DNA from: JAKFDI01 sp044508835
GTDB taxonomy: Bacteria; Pseudomonadota; Gammaproteobacteria; Burkholderiales; Burkholderiaceae_C
Direction of reading: 5' to 3'
Assembly: GCA_044508835.1 (NCBI GenBank)
Contig: JBIQHD010000021.1
Coordinates: 21,073-85,072, forward strand
Length of the DNA stretch: 64,000 nucleotides
Part shown: positions 1 through 7,874 of the stretch, piece by piece
Numbering within the stretch: position 1 is the stretch's first letter
Layout: each line of letters opens with the position of its first letter
The notes under the pieces: model-generated
Seen by the model: the letters and a program-made list of their open reading frames with translations, nothing else
Databases searched by the model: none
Told to the model about the DNA's origin: nothing
Program-made: the position numbers and the translations under genes

Positions 1-215
1 CGCCGGCGCTCGCCGCACACCGGCTGGAACTGGCGGGCGGCAACAACGAGCTGGTCTACACCTACGACGCGCAGGGCGAGCACTCGGGCATCGCCGCGCT
101 GCTGGACGACCTCGACCGGGCCGGCATCGCGTTCAAGGACCTGCAGACGACGCAGAGCTCCCTGGAGGACATCTTCGTGAGCCTGGTGCACGAGACGCGC
201 AGGGAGGCCGCGTGA
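1..215 (+). CDS. ABC-2 type exporter ATP-binding protein (C-terminal fragment)
   Basis: Only the last 70 residues are inside the window; the gene enters from the left edge, with codons starting at base 3. The fragment ends with LEDIFVSLVHETRREAA, the C-terminal regulatory tail typical of ABC-2 (drug/polysaccharide exporter) ATPases, in which an SLEDIF-like motif is common. Walker motifs lie outside the window. The stop is 19 bases before the start of the ABC-2 permease, so the two form an operon and almost certainly one exporter. The transported substrate is unknown. Confidence 0.85.
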   Translation, partial: PALAAHRLELAGGNNELVYTYDAQGEHSGIAALLDDLDRAGIAFKDLQTTQSSLEDIFVSLVHETRREAA

Positions 216-234
216 AGCGGGCCGGGGAGCAGCC

Positions 235-996
235 ATGAATCTTCACGCCATCCGCGCCATCTACCGCTTCGAGATGGCGCGCACCTTCCGCACGCTGCTG
301 CAGAGCATCGTCTCGCCGGTGGTCTCGACCTCGCTGTACTTCGTGGTCTTCGGCGCGGCCATCGGCTCGCGCATCCCCGAGGTCGGCGGCGTGAGCTACG
401 GCGCCTTCATCGTGCCGGGGCTGGTGATGCTGTCGCTGCTGACGCAGAGCATCTCCAACGCCTCGTTCGGCATCTACTTCCCCAAGTTCACCGGCACCAT
501 CTACGAGCTGCTGTCGGCGCCGGTGTCCACCCTGGAGATCGTGGCGAGCTACGTGGGCGCGGCGGCCACCAAGTCGGTGATCCTCGGGCTCATCATCCTC
601 GCCACCGCGGCGCTGTTCGTGCCGCTGCGCATCGAGCACCCGGTGTGGATGCTGGCGTTCCTGGTGCTGACCTCGCTCACCTTCAGCCTGCTCGGCTTCA
701 TCATCGGCATCTGGGCCGACGGCTTCGAGAAGCTGCAGTTCGTGCCCATGCTCATCGTCACGCCGCTGGCCTTCCTCGGCGGCAGCTTCTATTCCATCGA
801 CATGCTGCCGCCCGCCTGGCAGACGGTGACGCTGTTCAACCCGGTGGTCTACCTCATCAGCGGCTTCCGCTGGAGCTTCTACGGCCTGGCCGACGTGGGC
901 GTGGGCGTGAGCCTGGCGATGACGCTGCTGTTCATGGCGATCTGCCTGGGGGTGATCGCCTGGATCTTCAGGACGGGCTACCGGCTCAAGAGCTGA
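235..996 (+). CDS. ABC-2 type transporter permease
   Basis: This 253-residue integral membrane protein has about six hydrophobic segments and the ABC-2 membrane fold (DrrB/YadH/NodJ-like). The segment LGGSFYSIDMLPPAWQ near residue 180 is the conserved loop of this family. A GGGGAG ribosome binding site precedes the ATG. It follows the ATPase gene directly and would form the transmembrane pore of the same exporter. Substrates of this family range from drugs to polysaccharides and haem precursors, and nothing here narrows the choice. Confidence 0.9.
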   Translation: MNLHAIRAIYRFEMARTFRTLLQSIVSPVVSTSLYFVVFGAAIGSRIPEVGGVSYGAFIVPGLVMLSLLTQSISNASFGIYFPKFTGTIYELLSAPVSTLEIVASYVGAAATKSVILGLIILATAALFVPLRIEHPVWMLAFLVLTSLTFSLLGFIIGIWADGFEKLQFVPMLIVTPLAFLGGSFYSIDMLPPAWQTVTLFNPVVYLISGFRWSFYGLADVGVGVSLAMTLLFMAICLGVIAWIFRTGYRLKS

Positions 997-1004
997 CGCG
1001 GGCG

Positions 1005-1020
1005 AGCGGCGGAAGCCGCT
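1005..1020. terminator. short GC hairpin between convergent genes
   Basis: A perfect 6-bp stem AGCGGC/GCCGCT with a GGAA tetraloop lies in the 39-bp gap between the exporter permease and the convergent glyoxalase-family gene. There is no T-run, so intrinsic termination is only a suggestion. Confidence 0.35.
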
Positions 1021-1035
1021 GCGCCGCGTGCTCCG

Positions 1036-1452
1036 TCACCTCGCGTTCGCGGGCGCCTGGATCAGCTTCCAGCCGTTGCCGGCGGGGTCGCGGAAGCCGG
1101 CGTCGATGCTGCCGTAGCGCTCGACCGGCTCCTGCGTGAACTCGACGCCGCGCGCCTTCCACTCGGCATGGGTCGCACGGCAGTCGGCCACGGCCAGCAC
1201 CAGCGGCGGCATGGCGCCCTTGGCCACCATGGCACGCAGCGTCTGCGCAGTGGCGTCGTCGTGGATGGGCGGCCCGGGCGCGAACAGGCCGAGCTGGAAC
1301 GACGGCTGGTCCGGATGCTGCACGGTCAGCCAGCGATAGGGGCCGTTGCGCACATCGGTATGGACGCGGAAGCCGAGCTTGTCGACGTAGAAGGTGAGCG
1401 CCTCGTCCTGGTCGCCGACGTACAGCCCCACCACATTGATGCCTGTGTTCAT
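1036..1452 (-). CDS. VOC/glyoxalase-family protein
   Basis: This 138-residue protein has the vicinal-oxygen-chelate fold: the N-terminal beta-alpha-beta unit reads GLYVGDQDEALTFYVDKLGF, and the C-terminal half ends in YGSIDAGFRDPAGNGWKLIQ. The family includes glyoxalase I, bleomycin-binding proteins and extradiol dioxygenases, and it generally binds a divalent metal. Proteins of this short type are usually annotated only to family level. The ATG was chosen because AAGGAG lies seven bases upstream. It overlaps the stop of the AraC-type gene in a TGATG junction, so the two are translationally coupled. Confidence 0.85.
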   Translation of the reverse strand: MNTGINVVGLYVGDQDEALTFYVDKLGFRVHTDVRNGPYRWLTVQHPDQPSFQLGLFAPGPPIHDDATAQTLRAMVAKGAMPPLVLAVADCRATHAEWKARGVEFTQEPVERYGSIDAGFRDPAGNGWKLIQAPANAR

Positions 1453-1964
1453 CACATCTCCTTGAAAGACGCCGCGTTTGTACGGCCCGCCGACCGCCGG
1501 CGCTTCTCCGAAACTGCGGTCGCGAGCGCGGGGCGCTGCGCGGCTTTCACGATGCACGCCGGAACGGCAGCCAGGGAGCGGGCGTCGGCGCGCGCCAGCA
1601 GGCGCATGGCGCTCGGGCTGTGGCCCGTCACGTCGCGGAAGGTGCGGCCGAAGGTGCCCAGGCTCTCCCAGCCGGTGGCGAAGGCGATCTCGGTGATGCC
1701 GAGCGGCGTGTCGCGCAGGAGGGTGCAGGCCTGCTCGATGCGCCGGGTCAGCAGGTAGCGGTGGGGCGGCGTGCCGAAGGCCTGCTTGAACGAGCGCGCG
1801 AAGTGGGCCGCCGACACACCGCTCACTTGCGCCAGCCGCGCGACCGGCCAGGCCTCGTGCGAGGCGGCGTCCATGCGGTCCCTGGCGCGCAGCAGGCGGC
1901 GCAGCAAGGCCGGGTCCTGGAGGGCCGCGGGGCCCGCGGCATCGGAATCGTCGCGAGGAGGCAT
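1452..1964 (-). CDS. AraC-family transcriptional regulator
   Basis: A protein of about 170 residues that is mostly the AraC/XylS DNA-binding domain. It has two helix-turn-helix motifs, around VARLAQVSGVSAAHFARSFK and ITEIAFATGWESLGTFGRTF, the second followed by FRDVTGHSPS. There is no sizeable sensor domain, only a short N-terminus and a C-terminal tail of about 50 residues. The ATG at 1964 gives the compact form; the frame stays open to 2060, so a longer start is possible. The stop overlaps the start of the VOC gene, so the regulator probably controls that gene and perhaps the divergent GST. Confidence 0.8.
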   Translation of the reverse strand: MPPRDDSDAAGPAALQDPALLRRLLRARDRMDAASHEAWPVARLAQVSGVSAAHFARSFKQAFGTPPHRYLLTRRIEQACTLLRDTPLGITEIAFATGWESLGTFGRTFRDVTGHSPSAMRLLARADARSLAAVPACIVKAAQRPALATAVSEKRRRSAGRTNAASFKEM

Positions 1965-2089
1965 GCGGGAGTATGCCGAGCGGTCACCGCAGCACCCCCA
2001 CGCATCCGAGGCTTTGCGGCCGCCGACCCTCGTGCGCAGGGCATGCGCCGCAGAATCCACCGACTTCCACCGACGAGCCCCTCGATCCC

Positions 2090-2803
2090 ATGACCGACCT
2101 GTCCGCCTTCCCCATCACCCGCAAGTGGCCCGCGCGGCACCCCGAGCGCATCCAGCTCTACTCGCTGCCCACGCCCAACGGCGTGAAGGCGTCGATCATG
2201 CTGGAGGAGACCGGCCTGCCCTACGAGCCGCACCTGGTGGACTTCGGCAGCAACGACCAGATGTCGCCGGAGTTCCTGTCGCTCAACCCGAACAACAAGA
2301 TCCCGGCGATCCTCGACCCCAACGGCCCGGGCGGCAGGCCGCTGGCGCTGTTCGAGTCGGGCGCGATCCTGATCTACCTGGCCGAGAAGTCGGGCCGCTT
2401 CCTGCCGGCCGACGCCGCCGGCCGCTACGAGGCCATCCAGTGGCTGATGTTCCAGATGGGCGGCATCGGGCCGATGTTCGGCCAGCTCGGCTTCTTCCAC
2501 AAGTTCGCCGGGCGCGACTATGAAGACAAGCGCCCGCGCGACCGCTACGTGGCCGAATCGCGCCGCCTGTTGAAGGTGCTCGACCAGCGCCTGGCCGGAC
2601 GCGAGTGGATCATGGGCGCCGACTACGGCATCGCCGACATCGCCACCTTCCCGTGGGTCAACAACCTGGTCGGGTTCTACGAGGCGGGCGAGCTGGTGGG
2701 CATCGGCGACTTCCCGCAGGTGCTGCGCGCGCTGGAGGCCTTCCGCGCGCGGCCGGCGGTCGTGCGCGGCCTGGGCATTCCGGCACGCCCCGCCGCCGGC
2801 TGA
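2090..2803 (+). CDS. glutathione S-transferase family protein (YfcG/YghU, Nu-class-like)
   Basis: This 237-residue thioredoxin-fold/helical GST closely resembles E. coli YfcG. It shares the TPNG...ASIMLEE active-site region, NPNNKIPAILDPNG (cis-Pro loop), LFESGAILIYLAEKSG (glutathione gamma-Glu binding) and the helical domain with ADYGIADIATFPWV. Nu-class enzymes have disulfide-bond reductase and peroxidase activity with glutathione and use an Asn/Thr near the N-terminus in place of catalytic Ser/Cys. The frame is open upstream, but the ATG at 2090 fits family length. It is divergent from the AraC/VOC pair, and its link to the next operon is unclear. Confidence 0.88.
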   Translation: MTDLSAFPITRKWPARHPERIQLYSLPTPNGVKASIMLEETGLPYEPHLVDFGSNDQMSPEFLSLNPNNKIPAILDPNGPGGRPLALFESGAILIYLAEKSGRFLPADAAGRYEAIQWLMFQMGGIGPMFGQLGFFHKFAGRDYEDKRPRDRYVAESRRLLKVLDQRLAGREWIMGADYGIADIATFPWVNNLVGFYEAGELVGIGDFPQVLRALEAFRARPAVVRGLGIPARPAAG

Positions 2804-2823
2804 CCACCGCCCCTGCGGGAAAA

Positions 2824-2838
2824 CACCCGCGCCGGGTG
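2824..2838 (+). terminator. possible terminator hairpin after the GST gene
   Basis: A perfect stem CACCCG/CGGGTG with a CGC loop starts 21 bases after the GST stop. No T-tract follows. Confidence 0.35.
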
Positions 2839-2882
2839 CATTGCGCCGCGCCGGCCGTCGCGTCAATACTCGCGAGAAACAA

Positions 2883-2900
2883 GCTTACCGGTCGGTAAGC
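2883..2900 (+). promoter_or_regulatory. palindromic operator upstream of the TetR gene
   Basis: GCTTACC-GGTC-GGTAAGC has perfect 7-bp inverted arms and lies 46 bases upstream of the GTG start of the TetR gene. Its size and position are typical of a TetR dimer operator. It is the likely autoregulatory site controlling the whole transporter/synthetase operon. Confidence 0.65.
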
Positions 2901-2946
2901 AACGCGAGCGGAGCCCTGGCGGCTTCGACGACAGGAGACAGCCTTC

Positions 2947-3636
2947 GTGCGTTCGAGCGCCGCCGTTTCGCCCTGGTCATCGGCCGAGAGCCGCGCGCGC
3001 GATCGGGCCGACAAGCGCGCGGCGGTGCTGCATGCGGCGGCGCGGCTGTTCAACGAGAAGGGCTTCCACGCCACCTCGCTCGACGAAGTGGCCGAGCGGC
3101 TGAACGTCACCAAGCCGACGCTCTACTACTACGTCGAGAACAAGGACCGCATCCTCTTCGACTGCGTGCACGCGGGCCTGGACCTGGTGCGCCGGCGCAT
3201 CGCCGAGGCGGCGCGCAGCGGCGGCAGCGCGCTCGACCGGCTGCAGGCCTGCATGGCCGCCTATGCGCAGGTGGTGATGCAGGACTTCGGCATGTGCGTC
3301 ATCCGCGTCGGCGAGGACCCGCTGCCCGCCGAGGGCCGGCGAGAGCTGCGCCAGCTCAAGGCGCAGATCGACCTCGAGTTCCGCCGGCTCATCGTCGAGG
3401 GCATCGCCGAAGGCTCGATCGCGCCCTGCGACGCCAAGCTCGCCGCCTTCACCATCGCCGGCGCCATCAGCTGGATCGGCCGCTGGTACCGGCCCGACGG
3501 CGAGCTCACGCCCGAGGAGGTGGCCGCGCAGTGCATCGGCGTGCTGCTGCACGGCGTGCTGCCGCGCGGCGGCGGGACGCCCAAGGCGGCGGCGGCGCGG
3601 CGCCCGCCGGCCGCGAAGCGGAGGGTGCACCCGTGA
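2947..3636 (+). CDS. TetR/AcrR-family transcriptional regulator
   Basis: This 229-residue protein has an N-terminal TetR helix-turn-helix (about residues 25-70), including FNEKGFHATSLDEVAERLNV and TKPTLYYYVENKDRILF. A helical ligand-binding domain and a basic Ala/Pro-rich tail follow. It starts at GTG after an ACAGGAGACA ribosome binding site. The last codons overlap the GTG of the LivG-type gene. It is the first gene of an uptake/CoA-ligase operon, so its effector is likely the imported acid or its CoA thioester (inference), as for PaaR/FadR-like TetR proteins. Confidence 0.9.
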   Translation: MRSSAAVSPWSSAESRARDRADKRAAVLHAAARLFNEKGFHATSLDEVAERLNVTKPTLYYYVENKDRILFDCVHAGLDLVRRRIAEAARSGGSALDRLQACMAAYAQVVMQDFGMCVIRVGEDPLPAEGRRELRQLKAQIDLEFRRLIVEGIAEGSIAPCDAKLAAFTIAGAISWIGRWYRPDGELTPEEVAAQCIGVLLHGVLPRGGGTPKAAAARRPPAAKRRVHP

Positions 3637-4541
3637 GCGGCCCGGTGCTCGCCGTCGACGGCGTGACGCTCTCGTTCGGCGGCGTCAAGGCCCTGCACGG
3701 CGTGAGCCTCGAGGTGGCGCCTGGCTCCATCACCTCGGTCATCGGGCCGAACGGCGCGGGCAAGACCTCGCTGTTCAACACCATCTCGGGCTTCTACCGG
3801 CCCGGCGCCGGCAGCATCCGCTTCCGCGGCGAGGACATCACCCGCCGCCCGGCGCCGCAGCGCGCGAAGCTGGGGCTGGCGCGCAGCTTCCAGAACATCG
3901 CGCTGTTCCGCGGCATGACGGTGCTCGACAACATCAAGCTCGGCCGCCACGCGCACCTGAAGACCAATGTGCTGCAGGCGCTGCTGTACGTGGGCGCCGC
4001 GCGGCGCGAGGAGGCGGCGTTGCGGGCCGACATCGAGGAACGCATCATCGACTTCCTCGAGATCGACCACATCCGCCACGCCTCCGTCGCCGCCCTGCCC
4101 TACGGGCTGCAGAAGCGCGTGGAGGTGGCGCGCGCGCTCGCCATGCAGCCGCAGGTGCTGATGCTCGACGAGCCCGTGGCCGGCATGAACCGCGAAGAGA
4201 CCGAGGACATGGCGCGCTTCATCCTCGACCTGCGCGACGAATGGGGCATTACCGTGCTGATGGTCGAGCACGACATGGGCATGGTGATGGACCTGTCGGA
4301 CCACGTGGTGGTGCTGAACTTCGGCGAGGTCATCGCCTGCGGCACGCCGCGCGAGGTGCAGGACGACCCGGAGGTGGTGAGGGCGTATCTGGGCAGCGGG
4401 GAGGTGGCGGCGCGGCAGAGCCCTCACCCCAGCCCTCTCCCGCAAGCGGGAGAGGGGGCAATGCACGGAGCGCCTCCTCCCTCTCCCCTTGGGGAGAGGG
4501 CCGGGGTGAGGGTCGGCGACGCAAAGGGAACGCTTCAATGA
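3633..4541 (+). CDS. Liv-type ABC transporter ATP-binding protein (LivG-like)
   Basis: This 302-residue ATPase of the hydrophobic amino-acid/organic-acid uptake family has Walker A GPNGAGKT at 38-45, signature YGLQKRVEVARAL at 157-169, Walker B VLMLDEP at 175-181 and the switch His in VEHDMG at 211-216. The GTG start overlaps the TetR stop (GTGA), with GGAGGG upstream. Residues 263-302 are not part of the family. They are the translation of a REP/BIME-like repeat (4421-4512) that the frame reads through before stopping in an ATGA overlap with the permease gene. It would power the transporter together with the LivF-like ATPase. Confidence 0.92.
   Translation: MSGPVLAVDGVTLSFGGVKALHGVSLEVAPGSITSVIGPNGAGKTSLFNTISGFYRPGAGSIRFRGEDITRRPAPQRAKLGLARSFQNIALFRGMTVLDNIKLGRHAHLKTNVLQALLYVGAARREEAALRADIEERIIDFLEIDHIRHASVAALPYGLQKRVEVARALAMQPQVLMLDEPVAGMNREETEDMARFILDLRDEWGITVLMVEHDMGMVMDLSDHVVVLNFGEVIACGTPREVQDDPEVVRAYLGSGEVAARQSPHPSPLPQAGEGAMHGAPPPSPLGERAGVRVGDAKGTLQ
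4421..4512. repeat. BIME-like paired REP element inside the LivG-type gene
   Basis: The element starts with CCCTCACCCC and ends with its complement GGGGTGAGGG. Between them are two hairpins, CCCTCTCCC-GCAAGC-GGGAGAGGG and CCTCTCCCC-TT-GGGGAGAGG. A second copy of the same architecture is at 5477-5589. The element is fully inside a coding frame. Confidence 0.85.
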
Positions 4542-5428
4542 GCGAACCCTTCGACTGGCTCTTCTTCACCGAGATCTCGCTCGCCGGACTCGGCGGCGGC
4601 GGGCTGTTCGCGCTCACGGGCCTGGCCTTCGTCATCATCTACAAGGCCACGCGCGTGGTGAACCTCGCCATCGGCGAGATGCTGATGGTCTCGGCCTACG
4701 TGTTCTTCGCGCTCGCGGCCGGCTTTGCGCTGCCCATCTGGGCGGCCATCCTCGGCGCCGTCGTCGCCAGCGGCCTGATCGGCGCGCTGGTCGAGCGCAC
4801 CATGATCCGGCCGATGCTCGGCGAATCGGCCATCTCGACCTTCATGGTGACGGTGGGGCTGGCGTCGATCTTCGTGGGCATCGTCGAGCTGGTGTGGACG
4901 GCCTCGCCGCAGCGCCTGCCCGAGTTCATGCCCGACGACCCGGTACGGCTCGGCGAGGCCTTCGTCGCGCCCAAGGTGTTCTACGGCTTCCTCGTCACCG
5001 CGCTGCTCATCGCCGCGGTGCTGCTGGTGTTCCGCTTCTGGCGCGGCGGCGTCGCGCTGCGCGCCACGGCGTCCGACCAGGCGGCCGCCTACTCGATGGG
5101 CATCAACGTGCCGCGCGTGTTCTCGCTCGCCTGGACGGTGGCGGCGATGATCGCCGCCGTGGCCGGCATCGTGGTCGGCGCCATCGGCGGCATCTCGTCG
5201 ACGATGGGCGTGTTCGGGCTGTCGGTGCTGGTGGTCGTGATTGTCGGCGGCCTCGACAGCGTGGTGGGCGCGCTGGTCGGCGGGCTGATGGTGGGCCTGG
5301 TCGAGGCCTGGGCCGGCGCCTACCTCGGCGGCGAGTACAAGATGATCGCCACCTTCTCGCTGCTGGTGCTGGTGCTGCTGCTGCGCCCGTACGGGCTGTT
5401 CGGCACGCGTGAGATCGAGAGGCTCTAG
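4538..5428 (+). CDS. Liv-type ABC transporter permease (LivH-like)
   Basis: This 296-residue polytopic membrane protein has the BPD-transp-2 signature of LivH permeases: GLAFVIIYKATRVVNLAIGE near the N-terminus and VIVGGLDSVVGALVGGLMVG near residue 240, ending in LLRPYGLFG. It starts in an ATGA overlap with the preceding ATPase gene. It pairs with the LivM-like permease to form the membrane channel of the transporter. Confidence 0.93.
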   Translation: MSEPFDWLFFTEISLAGLGGGGLFALTGLAFVIIYKATRVVNLAIGEMLMVSAYVFFALAAGFALPIWAAILGAVVASGLIGALVERTMIRPMLGESAISTFMVTVGLASIFVGIVELVWTASPQRLPEFMPDDPVRLGEAFVAPKVFYGFLVTALLIAAVLLVFRFWRGGVALRATASDQAAAYSMGINVPRVFSLAWTVAAMIAAVAGIVVGAIGGISSTMGVFGLSVLVVVIVGGLDSVVGALVGGLMVGLVEAWAGAYLGGEYKMIATFSLLVLVLLLRPYGLFGTREIERL

Positions 5429-5476
5429 AGAATGGCCCGCAGTCCCTTCGCTCACCGCCTGCCCGCAGGCACCGCC

Positions 5477-5589
5477 CCCTCACCCCAGCCCTCTCCCCCT
5501 GAGGGGGAGAGGGAGCCTGTGGACTGCACCATCGAGGCCGATGCCGCACTGCCCCCTCTCCCGCTTGCGGGAGAGGGCCGGGGTGAGGG
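5477..5589. repeat. BIME-like paired REP element between permease genes
   Basis: Same design as 4421-4512: it opens with CCCTCACCCC, carries CCCTCTCCCCCTGAGGGGGAG and CCCTCTCCCGCTTGCGGGAG hairpins, and closes with GGGGTGAGGG. It fills most of the 181-bp gap between the LivH- and LivM-type genes, and could act as an mRNA-stability or attenuation element. Confidence 0.85.
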
Positions 5590-5609
5590 TCTGCAGCGGA
5601 GGCACTGAC

Positions 5610-6647
5610 ATGCGCATCGGTGCCGCCAAGCAGAGCTACGTCGCCGATGCCGCGCTGTTCGGCACGCCCACGCAGCGCGCCTGGGTGGGCGTGCTCGCCG
5701 CGGCGCTGGTGGGCTTTCCTTTCCTCGCCGACGAGTACTGGCTCTACCTCGCCTGCCTCATCGCCATCAACATCGCGAGCGCCTGCGGGCTGAACATCCT
5801 CACCGGCTACACCGGCCTGGTGAGCCTCGGGCAGGCGGCGTTCATGGGGCTGGGCGCCTACACGGTGGCGATCCTGCAAACGCGCTGGGGCACGCCGCCG
5901 CTGCTCAACCTGCTGGCCGCGGGCGCGGTGGCGATGGCCGGCGGCGTGATCGTGGGCATCCCGTCGCTGCGGGTGAAGGGGCTGTACCTCGCGATCGCCA
6001 CCATCGCCGCCTCGGTGCTCGCGCACTTCCTGTTCTCCAACCTCGAGTTCACCGGCGGCACGGCGGGCCTGTCGCTGCAGCCGGCGAGCTTCTTCGGCAC
6101 GGCGCTGGACACGTCGTTCCGCATCTACTGGCTGATCGTGCCGGTCACGGTGCTGATGCTGCTGGGCGCGGCCAACCTCTTCCGCACGCGCATCGGCCGC
6201 GCCTTCATCGCCATCCGCGACCGCGACATCTCGGCCGAGGTGCTGGGCATCCCGCTGCTGCGCTACAAGCTGCTGTCGTTCGCGGTGTCGTCGTTCTACG
6301 CCGGCGTGGCGGGCGGGCTGTGGGCGTACTTCTTCCGCGTGGTCACGCCCGAGAGCTTCCCGCTCATCATGAGCATCTTCTTCCTCGCCGCCATCATCGT
6401 CGGCGGCATGGGCAGCATCCTCGGCAGCGTGCTCGGCGCGGTGTTCATGACGCTGGTGCCCGAGCTGCTCAAGCTCGTCGTCGGCTGGCTGCCGGTGTCG
6501 GCCAACGCCACGCTCATCCTCTCGCCGGTGCGCACCATCGTGTTCGGCGCGCTCATCGTCGGCTTCCTGATCTTCGAACCGCACGGTCTCGCCGAGATGT
6601 GGCGGCGCGTGCGGCGCTATTTCCACCTCTGGCCCTTCCGAACCTAG
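5610..6647 (+). CDS. Liv-type ABC transporter permease (LivM-like)
   Basis: This 345-residue membrane protein has about nine to ten hydrophobic segments. LivM hallmarks are LNILTGYTGLVSLGQAAFMG near residue 55, GIPSLRVKGLYLAIATIA near 117, and IIVGGMGSILGSVLGAVFM near 265. The ATG follows GCGGAGGCACTGAC. The frame is open upstream through the repeat at 5477-5589, but family alignment and the ribosome binding site favour this start. It partners the LivH-like permease. Confidence 0.93.
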   Translation: MRIGAAKQSYVADAALFGTPTQRAWVGVLAAALVGFPFLADEYWLYLACLIAINIASACGLNILTGYTGLVSLGQAAFMGLGAYTVAILQTRWGTPPLLNLLAAGAVAMAGGVIVGIPSLRVKGLYLAIATIAASVLAHFLFSNLEFTGGTAGLSLQPASFFGTALDTSFRIYWLIVPVTVLMLLGAANLFRTRIGRAFIAIRDRDISAEVLGIPLLRYKLLSFAVSSFYAGVAGGLWAYFFRVVTPESFPLIMSIFFLAAIIVGGMGSILGSVLGAVFMTLVPELLKLVVGWLPVSANATLILSPVRTIVFGALIVGFLIFEPHGLAEMWRRVRRYFHLWPFRT

Positions 6648-6694
6648 GGCCGGCTCACACCCCCACCGTCACCACCACCAAGCAGGAGACAGTC

Positions 6695-7864
6695 ATGAGC
6701 ATCAAGCGTCGTTCAGTGTTCGCGGGGGCGCTGGCCGCCACCGCCGTCGCCGCCGCGGGCGGCGCGTGGGCCCAGGGCGAGGACATCGTGCTCGGCGGCT
6801 CGATCCCGATGACCGGCGTGTTCGCCTTCGCCGGCATCGGCATCAACGCCGGCATCCAGGACTACGTGAAGATCGTCAACGACGCCGGCGGCATCAAGGG
6901 CCGCAAGCTCATCTACGTGCCCGAGGACACCGGCTACAAGGTCGACGCCTCGGTGGCCGCGTTCAAGAAGATCACCGGCCAGCACAAGGTCAACCTCTAC
7001 TACGGCGACTCCACGGGCTTCGCCAAGACCATCAACCCCGAGCTGGAGCGCTCGGGCCAGATCCTGATGGCCGGCGCCTCGTTCGCCAGCGAGATCAACG
7101 ACCCCAAGAAGTACCCGCACCAGTTCCTCGTCGGGCCCGACTACACCGAGATGGTGGGCATCCTGCTGGAGCACATCGCCAAGACGAAGCCGGGCGCGAA
7201 GGTGGCGTTCGTCTACTCCGACAGCGAGTTCGGCCGCGACCCGATCGAGAAGAGCCGCGCCGCGGCGAAGAAGCTGGGCCTCGCGGTGGCCACCGAGATC
7301 ATGACGCCGCCGGGCAGCGTGGACGTGTCGGGCGAGGTCATCAAGCTGCGCCGCGCCAACCCCGACTACACCATCTTCCACGGCTACGTGCTGGCGCCGA
7401 TCCCGGAGTTCATCACGCAGGCCAAGAAGATGGGCATGAAGAGCCAGTTCATGGGCACGTTCTGGACCATGGACAACTCGATGGTGATGAAGATGGGCGA
7501 GGCCGCCGACGGCTTCATGGGCGTGATGCCCTTCCGCTACTACTACGACACCGAGGGCAAGGCGCCGATGCTGGAGAAGATCCGCCAGATCCGCCCCGAG
7601 TACCAGAGCACGGCCTACATGCAGGGCTTCCTCACGGCCATGCTGATGACCGAGGCCGCCAAGCGCACGCTGGACGCCGGCAAGCCGCTGAACGGCAGCA
7701 ACCTGAAGGCGGCGCTCAACAGCATCAAGGATTACGACACGGGCGGGATCATCGGCACGCCCATCACCATCAGCGGCAACTCGATCCCGGTGGGGCGCAT
7801 CTACAAGGCCGACGTGAAGGCCCAGAAGATGATCCCCGCCTCCGACTGGATCACGCTGAAGTAG
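6695..7864 (+). CDS. Liv-type ABC transporter substrate-binding protein
   Basis: This 389-residue periplasmic-binding protein (type 1 fold, Peripla_BP_6) has an N-terminal signal with a Lys-Arg-Arg start, an Ala-rich core and probable cleavage after AWA. The mature part begins with the standard IVLGGSIPMTGVFAFAGIGI segment. AGGAGA precedes the ATG. Proteins of this class bind branched amino acids, aromatic acids or short fatty acids. The adjacent acyl-CoA synthetase favours a carboxylic acid here (inference). Confidence 0.92.
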   Translation: MSIKRRSVFAGALAATAVAAAGGAWAQGEDIVLGGSIPMTGVFAFAGIGINAGIQDYVKIVNDAGGIKGRKLIYVPEDTGYKVDASVAAFKKITGQHKVNLYYGDSTGFAKTINPELERSGQILMAGASFASEINDPKKYPHQFLVGPDYTEMVGILLEHIAKTKPGAKVAFVYSDSEFGRDPIEKSRAAAKKLGLAVATEIMTPPGSVDVSGEVIKLRRANPDYTIFHGYVLAPIPEFITQAKKMGMKSQFMGTFWTMDNSMVMKMGEAADGFMGVMPFRYYYDTEGKAPMLEKIRQIRPEYQSTAYMQGFLTAMLMTEAAKRTLDAGKPLNGSNLKAALNSIKDYDTGGIIGTPITISGNSIPVGRIYKADVKAQKMIPASDWITLK

Positions 7865-7874
7865 CCCGGCCGCG

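Noticed and set aside
4241..4537. Longer N-terminus for the LivH-type permease
   Set aside because: The extra residues are a shadow of the ATPase gene and repeat. The family start MSEPFDW at 4538 overlaps the previous stop in the usual ATGA manner.
5409..5609. Longer N-terminus for the LivM-type permease through the BIME repeat
   Set aside because: The upstream residues are repeat-encoded, and the ATG at 5610 has a good GGAGG-type site and matches family length.
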